NCBI GenBank assembly: GCA_024509875.1 | Contig: JAMPIV010000304.1 | Coordinates: 77,501 to 141,500, forward strand | Reading direction: 5' to 3' | DNA from: Oreohelix idahoensis | Lineage: Eukaryota > Mollusca > Gastropoda > Stylommatophora > Oreohelicidae | DNA: 64,000 nucleotides | In this document: in pieces, positions 24,518 to 39,000 of the stretch | Position numbering within the stretch: position 1 is the stretch's first letter | Layout: every line of letters begins with the position of its first letter | The notes under the pieces: generated by a model | What the model saw: the letters and a program-made list of their open reading frames with translations, nothing else | Told to the model about the DNA's origin: nothing | Database searches by the model: none | Translations under genes and position numbers: made by a program

Positions 24518-25706
24518 GGCATAATTTTGTCAAATAAAATTATCCACGGAAAAAAGACATATCTCAGGGTCAGAGTACTCGAGTTATCGTCAGGAGCAAA
24601 AGAACATAACCTAAACGGTCTATTGCAGTGAAGTTCAATTCTTCAGCGAGACTGGTTTCAATTGCGTACAGCCGGAAATCAAGGCTGTGTTTTTCCTCTA
24701 ACTCCGGAGCGGGTTAAAAGAGGGAAGCTATTCAGCAGCAGAGAAGTTTGTCGACAGTTAATCAAGTACCTCATGCTTGACGCCAGAACTTCATCATCAT
24801 CACCCATTTCAGGAACAGGTGACAGGGTTACCATACCTGGGTCTTGAAAGTAAAGAGAGAAGAGCGTAACGGAGATGCCGCATTATCAGTCATCAAGTGT
24901 TAGAGAGACACTGAGACCGAGAGAGAGAGAGAGAGGGAGAGAAGGAGGGAGAAAGTAGACAGGACCAGCAGGGTCTGTTCATTCTCCATTTGAAGGATAG
25001 ACACTGAGCCATTGTGTTACTCCAAGTCTATTATTTTAGCATCTCCAGTGGTGTTAGTTAGCGGCGCATATCGCCTAACAAGTGGAAAGCGGTGTAGAAG
25101 TTCGTTGAGGAAGAGTCAACAGGACTGAGACAGTAGAATCTTATTTTGTTAGAGAGTGGAGGCTAAAGTGGACAGCCCCCACAATAGTAGAGTTATTTTA
25201 ATCACTAATCATTTTATTGTTCCTCAGCAGGATGACAGAAAGAGTGAATGTGATTTGGGGTTTTTTTTTTCTAGTGTCTATCAATGTACTTGTTACGTTG
25301 TTTTTCAGGCCGTGCAACAGTGCACGCTAATTTTTTGTAATTGATGTATGATGAACTTTAATGATTTCTGTGTGTAAATAAATGTATCTATAATATATTT
25401 ACTGGATCAGCTTCTACACTCTATACTTACTCTATGTTGTCTGTATAGAGGTGTCTGTGGTCGTTTTATACACCTTATCTCCTTGTGTTTAAAGGTAGTC
25501 AGAGGAGGGTGAGATTATAGCCATTTTGAAGTCACGAAGCGGCAAGGGGAGAGGCAAATGCTGGTTCTATCCCTTGAGCCAATAGTCTCATCTGTCCACA
25601 GGCATGTCAATTTTCATCTAAATTCTATCTTTTCAGACTTTCTCATACTAGGGTCTTGCTTTCATTCAGGCAAACTCTATAAACTTTAAAACCACTTCGT
25701 GACAAG

Positions 25707-25724
25707 TGGGCGGCAATCGTCCGG
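25707..25724 (+). promoter_or_regulatory. Candidate primer-binding site
   Basis: TGGGCGGCAATCGTCCGG starts two bases after the LTR terminus TGACA and opens with TGG, complementary to a tRNA CCA end. The priming tRNA was not identified. Confidence 0.4.
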
Positions 25725-26148
25725 TGGATCATTCGGCTGAGATCAATTCTGTGATCTACATTCATAGATTGTCTCTATAGAAAGTTTTCTGAGTATAGAT
25801 TTTTCTTTAAATATCCCCTAGACTTGAGCTATTAGAACTGATCCAGTTATAGGTTTTTCCACAGGTTGCAGTCTAGTAGATTTTTGTGGTATTTTGATGT
25901 ATATGACTTAGAGGTAATTGATGGCATACCGACACATTTTTCTTTAACAGGAAGGTAATTTCGGGTTTTTGGTAGCTTCTTAACTAAATTTTTTCAGGTT
26001 ATTATTCAGACTTGGTGCTAGTCTGAGTTTGGGGTTTGGGACAGCGGTTATAGAGGGAATATTTCCTATTACGTAACAGGTTGTTCCTTCTCTTTTCCTT
26101 TTCTGTCATTTCTCTGTATTTGTGAACTTACAGCAGTTTACAGGTAAG

Positions 26149-27255
26149 ATGGTGGATATGGCCAAGTTACGAGCTGCCTGGCGCGAGGCTGCTCAAGACA
26201 TGGGAATGGATAAGGAGGAGACTAAGGCCTACCTGATAAGGGAAACTGATAGGCATAATCAGCGAGAGAAAGAGAAAGAGTACAGGGCAGCCGCTGCAGA
26301 AGCAGCGAAAGAAGAGAGAGCAGCCGCCGCAGAAGCAGCGGAGAGGCAAGCAGAGAGGGAAGCACAGGAGAAGGCAGCAGAGAGACAGCATGAACTTGCC
26401 ATGCGTTCTCTGGAACTGCAGTACCGAGCTTCAGAAGGCAGTTCAGCTAATGGCGATTCTCCTGAAGCAGGAGCGAGAGACACCTCAGGAAACGGAGGGC
26501 CCCTGATGGCAGCCATGAGCTTCCCATTTGACTCATTCCCTAACGGGAATGAAAAGATTGACGTGTTTTTGGAAAAATTTCAAAGAATGGCAAAGGCATA
26601 TGGGTTGGATGAGAGTCTTTGGTGCCTAAAATTATCGCAATCACTCAAAGGTCATGCGTATGACGTCTATAATAAGCTGCTCATAGATGACCAGAACAAC
26701 TTCGAGGCACTGCGAAATGCTTTATTGCAAAGATTTCAGTGGACACCCCGTAAATGCCAAACCATGTTCATGGAGAGCAGGCCGGAGAAGGGAGAGAGTT
26801 TTGCTCAGTTTGCAGAGCGGGTGAGAAATTACTTAACTCGCTGGAGGGAACTTTCAGGACTGGCGAAAACTTTTGAAGGGTTGGAGGAGTTAGTTCTGTG
26901 TGAGCAAATTAAGGCAAACATGTCCCCCGACTTGAGGCGGTATCTGGCAGAGCAGGGTGCCCAGCAACTCGATCAGATTATCGTGTTCGCCGAAAGATTC
27001 CAGACAGCACAGGCCGAAGTACTGAGCCAGAAACGGAAAAACCCTGACCCGCCAACCCGAGGACATAACACCTCTCCCAACAAGCCAACTAACGGGCCGA
27101 ACACCCGAGAGCCCCCTCCACCTGCTTCGAACTCCGCGAGGGACCCCAACCCACCGAATAAACGAGATGAGCCAAGGAGGGACCCCGGCCGCAAACACGC
27201 ATATGGTCGGTCGTGGGGTGGCAGAAATAATTATAACTCGCAGGGGAGGAATTAG
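26149..27255 (+). CDS. Gag-like protein of a Ty3/gypsy-type LTR retrotransposon
   Basis: The ORF is intact, about 368 residues from the first ATG; upstream in-frame sequence has only a GTG. After an N-terminal stretch come an Ala/Glu/Arg-rich coiled coil (roughly residues 40-100), a linker, and a capsid-like region (about 135-290). This region has the retrotransposon-gag pattern of LxxFLEKFxRMAKAYG, KLSQSLKGHAYDVY, ALLQRFQWTP, the FAQFAERVRNYLTRW block and LREQ-like sequence. The tail is Pro/Asn/Arg-rich and shows no CCHC knuckle. It follows a 5' LTR and primer-binding-like site, but no protease, RT or integrase follows, so the element is truncated. A host-domesticated gag is possible but unsupported. 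Confidence 0.85.
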   Translation: MVDMAKLRAAWREAAQDMGMDKEETKAYLIRETDRHNQREKEKEYRAAAAEAAKEERAAAAEAAERQAEREAQEKAAERQHELAMRSLELQYRASEGSSANGDSPEAGARDTSGNGGPLMAAMSFPFDSFPNGNEKIDVFLEKFQRMAKAYGLDESLWCLKLSQSLKGHAYDVYNKLLIDDQNNFEALRNALLQRFQWTPRKCQTMFMESRPEKGESFAQFAERVRNYLTRWRELSGLAKTFEGLEELVLCEQIKANMSPDLRRYLAEQGAQQLDQIIVFAERFQTAQAEVLSQKRKNPDPPTRGHNTSPNKPTNGPNTREPPPPASNSARDPNPPNKRDEPRRDPGRKHAYGRSWGGRNNYNSQGRN

Positions 27256-30183
<2,928 letters not shown>

Positions 30184-30194
30184 ATTCCCGAACA

Positions 30195-30896
30195 ACAGGC
30201 TCCAACAAGAAAATGTCAGATATCTAGGGAATTGAAAATTCCCAGTAATAAGAAACTTTTCAGACTACAGCTGGGAAAAGGCTATTTCAGAATAGAAGAA
30301 CCTTACTGTGCAGGATGTCTTCAAGACAATAATATAGAACATTTCTTGTTAAAATGTAAGAGGTATGACCAAATGAGAATACCAATATTGGATTATTTGC
30401 AGGCATCCAACTTACCTATAAATATAGAGGAGGTGTTGAGAGTGGACAGACCTAGGGAACTGCATAATATAGTCAAACAATATTTAACACGAACACATGT
30501 TAATATATAGTGGCTGGGAATGTGAAGGTCTGATGCTCTTCTTACAATGCATGTGACTTTAAACAGATGAAAGTCAATTAAATATCTGGTAAAGTCCGTT
30601 ATATAACTAGAACCACCAGGCCTTTACACCCTCCACTTTAATATTATTCTTGTTCATAGTTTCTTCTTGATTTTGTTTGTTTGTTTGTTTTATTTTATTT
30701 TATTGTTTAACGTATAGGCCTAAGCACAATTGTGAGTATCCCTATTTACAAATGTGATGCCACTTTCTCATGTCGGCAGTTGTTCATATTATTTGGAATT
30801 GAAAACAATATATATCCTAATTATTACCCATCAGAGGTTGAACGGGATTTCTGTTTATTTTCATTAATTTAAAAAAAAATAAAAAAAATAAAAAAA
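30195..30896 (+). mobile_element. LINE-F, 5'-truncated 3' end with TSD
   Basis: ATTCCCGAACA occurs at 30184-30194 and 30897-30907, flanking this 702-bp insert. The insert encodes the C-terminal tip of an I/R1-like LINE protein (30232-30510: FRLQLGKG, CAGC, NIEHFLLKCKRYDQMR knuckle pattern), a 3' UTR, and an A-rich AAAAATAAAAAAAATA tail. A second copy in the opposite orientation lies at 31905-32455. Confidence 0.85.
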
Positions 30897-30907
30897 ATTC
30901 CCGAACA

Positions 30908-31169
30908 TTCTAGAACAACTTTGTCTCACAGACAACTCACCCAAACACGTGAATTTACAGTCACGTAATGGAACTCACACAAAAACAAAATGCACAAAAA
31001 CTTAACTTTAGAATTCTCACCCAAGATCAGAACAACGCCGTCATCAAGGGACGTAATCATTTATCTTAACCCCTTCTCGTTCTATTGATTATTTCTCTTT
31101 GTCTATAAATCCAAAGTCGGTTAATGAAACTCAATTTCCCAAAAATAAATCAAGCCGGTGTTTTTTCTT
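30908..31169. other. Flank of LINE-F, nothing recognised
   Basis: AT-rich sequence continuous with 30183 before the LINE-F insertion. Confidence 0.4.
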
Positions 31170-31420
31170 CTTTACCACTCCAACGGTTACGGCCAGTCCC
31201 TCAGGGGAAGCCTGCACCAAGCATTCACAAGCTCCCGCAGCGATGGTTTCTGTGCCAATTTGTTTTACATGAGGAGGTTGCCAGTCTCATGCACAACCTC
31301 ACAATAATTGCCCTTACGACATGCCTGATGGTGCAGTCGCCATATTCCTTCTTCTCTTCAGAGACCCCCAATACCTTGTTGTTGTTATTGATCCAGTGGC
31401 GCTTGGGCTCTCAACATTCG
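31170..31420. repeat. Interspersed repeat S2, copy 3
   Basis: Matches to 8935-9165 and 12768-12985 include GGAAGCCTGCACCAAGCATT, TTTCTGTGCCAATTTGTTTTAC and CATGCACAACCTCA. The end TTGTTATTGATCCAG..GCGCTTGGGCTCTC recurs at 50570-50612 beside a LINE-A tail. Confidence 0.7.
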
Positions 31421-31639
31421 GCGCAATGTCATGTAGTGATATCTGCATTTTTTGGGACAGCTGGCATAGTACTTGAAGGGGAAAAGTAATCAGATGCATC
31501 GGGGAAATTGTTCTACAATGAGAAAACCAACGAGTTTTAAAAAAATGAAGCAATAACGCAAACACGGGAAGAGAAGTGTTAATGTTCAGGAGCATTAAGA
31601 AATAACAACATATACAGTTTTATTCTAAAGAGTTCTGGC

Positions 31640-31900
31640 GTTAAAAAAAAAGTGAAAAAATTCTTCGTCTTCTTCGCTCGCCCTCAGACTTCTACATTAA
31701 TGACTCTAATAAAGACAGTAGTCAGCTCAAGGTTCCTGACATCTCCAAACAGTTTTTCGTTAAGAGAAGTGGGTTGTTGCCATATGCCACTCCATTTTCT
31801 GCTGTAAGTTGGGCAGGCCTGGGGTAGATGTTCAGCTGTCGTGGGGCCGGTGCCACAGGAGCAGAGATTTGTTGGACCAATTCTGTACTTGTGACATTTT
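31640..31900 (-). mobile_element. I/R1-like LINE 3'-end fragment
   Basis: Minus-strand translation gives a knuckle-type C-terminus (NLCSCGTGPTTAEHLPQACP) followed by LFGDVRNLELTT, matching the position and pattern of the LINE-I tail (CTCGLNEQTAEHVLQDCP). It is short and 5'-truncated. Confidence 0.7.
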
Positions 31901-31904
31901 TAAA

Positions 31905-32455
31905 ATTTTAATGATGAAAAATATCCCGTTCAACCTCTGATGAGTTATAATTAGGATATATATTGTTTTCAATGCCAACTAACATAAATAACTGCTGATT
32001 TGGGAAAGTGGCATCACACCTGTCAAATCAATGTAAATAGGGCAAATTACAATTATCTGTTATGCTTGTTTGTTTTTAAAAAAAAAACCAAACAAACAAA
32101 ACACGAGATCAAACTTAATAAAAACAAACAATAAATACCAAACAAAAATAATATAAAAAGGGGGAGGGGTGTAAAGGCTTTGTGTTTCCAATTATATAAC
32201 ATATATTTAATTGACTTTCACCTGTCAAAAGTCATATGTATTGTAAGAGCAGCATCAGACCTTCATCTTCCCAATTACTATATATTTACTTTTATTCTTG
32301 TTAAATGCTGTTTGACTATATTATGCAGTTCCCTTGGACTGTCTATTATTAACACCTCTTTTAGAGTAAAATATGGCTTTTATAGTTGTTTTAGCAATTT
32401 CATAAGTTATCTCTGTATCGTTTTGTTGCAGGGCTCCCCCTTCTTTAGCAAGTTT
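31905..32455 (-). mobile_element. LINE-F, second copy, inverted relative to 30195-30896
   Basis: Its reverse complement aligns with 30410-30860 of the first copy: both encode PRELHNIVKQ.LTR..VNI and then share a 3' UTR (GGTCTGATGCT, GAAAGTCAATTAAATAT, CATCAGAGGTTGAACGGGAT). The two copies are more diverged than a recent inverted duplication would be, so they probably inserted independently. Confidence 0.8.
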
Positions 32456-32539
32456 ATTTATAAATAAATAAAAATTAATTATGAGTTTTAAAAATCTGGC
32501 ACCAGTAAAACCAGTAACACGACGTCCATCAGAATCAAG

Positions 32540-33098
32540 ATGGCCGATGTATTTGGAAATTTAGATTTGTTTTCAGAGTTTGAGAAAGATCGAGAGGCAC
32601 AGGGAAGCTTTATACATTACGACGAGGACACCGTAAGATCCAGAATTGTATTTGAAGATTTTGAGGAAGATGAAGAAAGTGAGTCAGAGGATGAGTTTAG
32701 AACTAAGGAGATTAAAGAAGAGTTAGAAGCATCAGGTACTGCCACAGACAAGACCGGAAAATGTGTATCAGAAGTCCAGATGTCAGATGAAATGGTAACA
32801 GGAGACCAGAGGGAGCATATAGAAGGGAAGGATAAATCTGAAAATAAAGATTCAAGTTCTGTGTTTATTGAAAGTCACGGTGTTAAAGGAGAGCAATCCA
32901 AAGTACAAGCTCGGAAGGAAGTGTCTTTGGCATCATCAACAAATGGTGCCCCAATTATTTCTGCAGACAAAAAGGTTGATACACTGCAATTAACAGCTGA
33001 AGATGCAGAAACAACAGCATGGTTAAATGAGCAGTTGTATGCTGAGGCTGCAGAAGAGGCAAAAAGCATTGCCGGTACACAGCAACTAATATATGAAC
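32540..33098 (+). CDS. ZCCHC8: ZCCHC8 exon 1
   Basis: It begins at ATG 32540 (MADVFGNLDLFSEFEKD) and is strongly acidic (EDFEEDEESESEDE), as vertebrate N-termini are. Two possible donors, at 33075 (GCCG/GTACAC) and 33099 (GAAC/GTATCC), leave the same phase. Either joins exon 2 at 41560 in frame. Both donors are weak, so an extra small exon in intron 1 is possible. Confidence 0.8.
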
Positions 33099-36000
33099 GT
33101 ATCCTTTAAATCAGTGTTATGTTCAGTTTCATATGGAATGTCTGTGAGAGCATCGACAATTTTGGAACTGGTTTGAGTAGGCTATTTACTAATAGCAGGT
33201 TGAAATGAAGAACGGTGGACCATGTTCTTTGATGTCATCCTAATAAGTTGCTAGTGTTTAGGATATCTAGGCCTAACCCATTTTTACTGCGTCTCTGAAT
33301 TCTTTTTTAAGACAAAATCGAGCAGATAGCTCACTATTCTTCATTTCAACCGTAATCTCATGCAGACAGTTCTTTTTTTTTCCTCACTCGATGTTATGGT
33401 GTTTCCCATTTATATAGCATACCTGTCAGCCTCCCGAGATGAAAACCTGTACGCCGGACCAGTAAAAACCAGTACAAACACCCAAAAAATAAACGAATTA
33501 ATGAAAATTTGAAATAATGCGATATAAAACATACAAATAAAGTCTCATGCTGTTCTTCTTGTGTATTAGAAATGCTTTGAGTGGAAATAATTTAAAATGT
33601 GTGTTATATCCCTTAAAGTTATCACAGCATTCATAACATGATGATGTTTGTGTTTTGTAAAATGCACCAGAAAATCAATAGCCTAACTTTATTACAGATG
33701 TCAGATTATAACTATTCTACTGGACAAAAGTTAAGGGCCGCCATTCAGTTTAGACAAGGTTTATATAATTGATTAGCAAACTGTAAAGACAAGTGAAAAT
33801 GTCATTAAAACTGAGCTCAGAGAAATGTGTATACATTTCTGTGCGCACTAGGTTAATTTTTTTTAAATGTCCCAAAAACTGGGTCACTTTAACCCGCACG
33901 TGAAAATTGCCATTGTTGCTGCAAAAACTTGTGGTTTTTGCAACACGCCCCACTAGTTCAAAAGGTGAAAAAGTGAGTTGAATTTGAATGCACGTGGAAA
34001 ATGATCATCGGTAAAGAATGTTCACCATTGGTATGCAATAAATCAGTATGACAAGTGGTCGAAATGATCACTGCATTAGCCATGCCACCAAGGAGAAGTC
34101 TCAGCACTGTAGACCATGGTCGAGCCATGGCATGGATTCAGGATGGTCAATCTGTTCGTCATGTTGCAAGACGTTTAGCAGTGTCCCACTCTACCATTCA
34201 GAGACTTCTTGAGAGATTTCAAGCTACTGGACATTTGGAAAATCGACCCTGCTCAGGAAGAATTATATAAACCAGCATTGTGTGTAGATGTCCTCTGCAT
34301 GATCTTCATATTCATTGAAGAATATATATTTCTGTGATGGCTGGATATTAGAGGAAAGTATTAACTATGATATTAATTGACTTTTTGACGTGTTAGACAT
34401 GCAGTGTAAGTCAAGGACATTATAACTATTACTGACGGTACTTCTGCCTACCGGTCATTGTATTTGATGGCTTATTACTATGGAAGCGTATGCCACTATA
34501 TTGCATGAATATGGAGCTCATCATTTGTCCTGTGTCAAATAAATGTATAAAAATTACTAAAAAGTGAACTATTCGTTCGTGTTATGTTGCACTGTTCATA
34601 CGTTCCAGTTCTAACACTAATGATAAGGTCAAGGGAAGATTATATAAAACATATGTAACAATGTGCCCAGAGAATACACAGCCCTACCATTATGTCAGTG
34701 AAAAATTATATTTATTATGCTAGTTTTTAAATTAAGGAATTCATTCCTTGCATAACATGCTGTGGCTACTACATGACCTCTGACCCTATCTCGGAGATTT
34801 CATTTCTTTGAATTAGGCTCATCTATTATTTGATGGATGAACTATTTTATATATGCCTGTGATCATAGGAGGTGGAAAAACCTAACACAAATTTACAAAA
34901 TTATTATTAAAAGTTTGTATACCAGTCGTAAAAGATCTCCGTTTTATTGAAAATTAAAAAAAAAATAAAGCAGCGAATCTCGCCCGCTAATATAAAATAA
35001 TGTATGGATTTACAGTTGAAATGGACAGTAGGCCAATTGTTTGATACAGCCTTAAAAAAGAATTCAGAAACGTAGTAAAATGGGATAACGGTTAAGTTTA
35101 GGAATCCTGAACCCAAACCGTAATCCTAACCCTATCGACATCGGCCACTTATTTGTATGACATCAAAGAACACGATCCACTGTCCCACATCTTAGTCATA
35201 TTGACTCGTAGAAACAGAAAAGATTAGGCCTATCCAAACACATTTTTTTTTCAAAACAACAGCAACATTTAACCAAGTTATAAGCACAATATCAAATGCT
35301 TAGCTTTTTTTAAAATGGCATCTATGGGTGGTTGCAAGCATTGTTGATAACAGATAACTTTAAAAATACATCTTGTCACGCTGAGAGCCCTAAATGTTGA
35401 AACTTACTGCCAATTGTTGGGTATAAAAGGATTTGATTGGTTGCTGAGAAAGACCTCGTTTTAAAAACAAACGCAGAGAAATCCCAGGATTTTAAAAAAT
35501 TGTTTAAAAAAACCTAGGCTAGAAAATGTTACATTTTTTTGCAAATTAGTTTTCTATTGTTTTTGGAGAAAATCCGTACAACGACCAACATACGGGTGTA
35601 CACTGCTAAAAGTATTTTAAAAACGTACAACGAGACAGGTATGATATAGGCTTACTTGTCTTGCACGTTTGCCTTCCACCCTATTCCTTCCATTATGATC
35701 TTCCGCAAGGTGAAATGTTTTTTACATGGCCAAAATATTTTAGTTGTCTAACTTTCATCTCCTTTATTAATTCTCTTTTTATTCCTAGCTTTTCTAGGAC
35801 CTATCTATTTGTTTTCTTCTCTTTCCCATTCTTCTATATATCCACATCTCAATTCTTTCTTCTAATTGATTGTTCTTAGTCCTTCTTGCATATTATGAAA
35901 AGGGGACCCCAAGATGCAGCAATAGTGAATGCAGTCAGCGACCCATAGCTTGACTGCTTGCATCAGGATCAGCGAACCAGAGCTGATCAAGACCGTACTC

Positions 36001-39000
36001 CACCTCCAAGTGGTGGTCCTGGAAACAGTCTGCAGCAGTGCAGTCTGGCTGAGCGAGTACAGATCGAAATGGGAAGGCAAACCCGGTCCCTAAAAAATGC
36101 CGTGCAGAAGTCGGATGTGTCAACCGAAAGGTGCAGATATCACAGCTTAGGCGCAAACAGACACAGCACAACCACCGTCCTTTTCAGGGCAAACAAGGAA
36201 GAGGAAGAAGAAGATATTATGAAAAGTAATACAGGTCCGTATCCCAGAATCCGAAAACCGAAATATTCAGAAAATCGAAAGTGTTTTTGGCCGATTTTTT
36301 GGGGCTAATTTAAGTGACTTGGTTTACCCCAAAAAAAAAATTTTTTTTTTTAAAATCTGGTTTGCAAGGAACCAAAAACGCAATCGTCAGTTTACCAAGT
36401 TTCCAGCCGTGACGCACAAGGTGCAACATTGGCTGATGTAAGCGCTACTGCATGATACAAATTTTTAAAGTGTGGTTAGTTCTCTTTCGTCACTGCTTCC
36501 AGCCATGTGTTGACAGATATTTTTACAGGTATGCGAGGAACTGACTACGCGCTACATTCAGTTTATCACGTTTCCGGCCCATGACGCGCAGGCTCAGTAC
36601 AGTATATGCTGATGTAATCGCTGCTTCATGATATGGTTGTTCAAACATAGCGTGGTCAGTTGCATTCCGGTACTGCTACCAGCCACGTGTGTGGATATTT
36701 CTGAGCTTGCTTGTGATTTTGAGTTGGATATTTGTTCGCTAATTTTGTGATTTAGAGTTTAATTTCATTGTGAAAATGTCGAAAAGAGCTGCATATACTC
36801 CTGTGGATAACAGTGGGAATAAGAAAAGGAAGCATTTGTCGTTATCGATAGCACAGAAAGTATAGTTATTGCAGCAGCTTGAGCGTGGTGTCTCTGTACA
36901 TCGTCTTACAGAAGAATATGGTAAATGTTTCTGAAAAATAAATTGTACTACAGCTGTACATAATTTAAGTTGAGGCAATTTTTTGGCCGAAAACCTAAAT
37001 AATCCGAAAAACAGCCATCCCCGAGCATTTCGGATTCTGGGATATGGACCTGTATTTACATTTGTTATGTGTATATTATATAATTAAAGATATTAACACA
37101 TTAACTACCGAATTGAAAAACACACTGTGGCCGAATTAAATTGTTTTCCCATTTTCATCCTGTAGGTGTTTGCACAAAGTAAGCTGTAGTTTTCGTAATT
37201 GTTTACAGATTTTTATGAGTTACACGTCATTTTAAAGATAAATGAATGTACTATTACAATAAACACCGTTTTCACTCTTGTCCTCGTCGCTAGATCTATC
37301 AGTCAATTGTTGAAACACGTTTCTAGCCTATTCAGCCGTTAGACGAGATGTACACGCATTTTTTGTAGTCCTATCACTAGTTGCCACAGTAAACAGTTTT
37401 ACACGATTTGGTAACTAACCCAAAACGCTGAAAAATATGAACATAATATCAATTTTCCAGTGTTCTACAACAACCATGATTTGGGAATTTGTTTTCCGGT
37501 GGCAACTTAAAATCTCGAACCAGATCAGAGAGTGTTTCAGTACATTTTACATTCGTTTTATTACTAAAATTATATTGGCGCTCTGAGCGGCTTGCGGTCC
37601 AAATGTGATTATTTTGTGAGCTGCTGACAGCGGCTTGCGGTAGTTAATGTGTTAAGTAGCCTATCTCTAGCATGAAGATAGACTAGGCCTACTGGAAATT
37701 ACCATTTATGTTGCTATTAAGCAGTTTTAGAACTTAAAACAAAATACATTTTAGCACATATAGATTGGCAGAGTAAAGCGAGCATGGCTGTAGCCTGACT
37801 TTATTTTTCAGGGAGGCTTGTAGAGATAGATTTTGTAACGAGGTTCTGGATAAATGCTATTAATTGCTTTGGATTATCACTGGTTGGCAGTATTTTATCC
37901 TGTATTTTAAGTTTTGCTATTAACATTACTAATGCTGAAATGTTACATTATGGGAAACGTTAATTTATTAAATTGCAAGCAATTTATCCTTAACATGAAA
38001 CAGGAAATAAATATCGCCGTTATGCCAAGATACTGGATTCCACAAGGCAAGTTGTCCAATGGAGTTAACATTTTATGGAGATATATTTTACATAGATTTG
38101 AACTAGTAAAAACTGTATTCTTTATATTTTGCTGATTAATTCCACTTTTAAGTTTATTTAAGAAATTGTAATTAATTTTTAAAGGACAGTACTGCATATG
38201 ATAAAATTGTAATTAATCTTTAAAGGGCATTACTGCAAATGATATGTTTTTAGAGAATCTCTTGCTGCTGACTTATTCCTTATTGTTTTTATGTTGTGGC
38301 ACATCACAATCTCACCCGTGTGTTACCGGGGCCCGAAAGGGGAGCAAAGAATAGTAACACTGTACCCTACCATGCATGCCGTTAAAAAGTGACTAAGGAG
38401 GGCTGGGCATGGGGCTGGTTACCCCATCCCGCAAAAAACTTTTTACCACAAAAACTTCAACAAACATGGACAAGTCAAATAAAGAATATAAATCAACTCA
38501 GCCACCCAAGACAGAAGAAGGTCCTCTGGAAAGGAGGCGCATGAAGCAACCTAGAGAAAGCCGAAAGGAGTCTGGGTTGCCGACTAACCTTTTTTTCGTC
38601 TAGGAAAATCTCCAGGATTGGCACCTGGAATGTTCGCATTCTGTGTGAACAAAGGAAAACTGCACAGGTAGCAGCAGAAATGACAAATTACAGGATTGAT
38701 ATCCTGGGTCTCTGCGAGACACGGTGGAAAGGCATAGAGAAGAGGAGATTGATCACAGGAGAAATGGTGTTGTCCTCAGGACATGAGGAGGAAAGAGCCC
38801 ACCATAGTGAAGGGGTGGCTCTAATGCTGTCCAAGGAAGCACAGAAGGCACTTATAGAATGGGAAGCAATGGGACCCCGAATTATATCAGCAAGGTTTAA
38901 TTCAGCCAAAAAGAAAGTAAATATAAACATCATTCAGTGTTATGCACCAACAAACGATAAAGAAGAATCTGTGAAAGAAGACTTTTACACCAGACTACAA

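Larger units (their letters stand above)
19976..25704 (+). mobile_element. Long 5' LTR of a gypsy-like element, interrupted by LINE-A
   Basis: Excluding LINE-A, about 2.5 kb here matches the reverse complement of 53292 to about 56340. Shared stretches include GTTTGGT.TTTT...GTAGATAATTAA near 20045-20075, GTGTAAATAAA..TTTA..CTGGATCAG near 25372-25410, TGTTGTCTGTATAG near 25435 and the terminal CCACTTCGTGACA. The left edge is uncertain within about 20 bp. The right end is ...TGACA at 25704, followed two bases on by TGG, and then the gag ORF. Confidence 0.75.

Noticed and set aside
36232..37052. The inner frame starting at 36777 as a host DNA-binding gene
   Set aside because: It sits between matched terminal repeats with a TA duplication and contains a stop, so it is transposon remnant.
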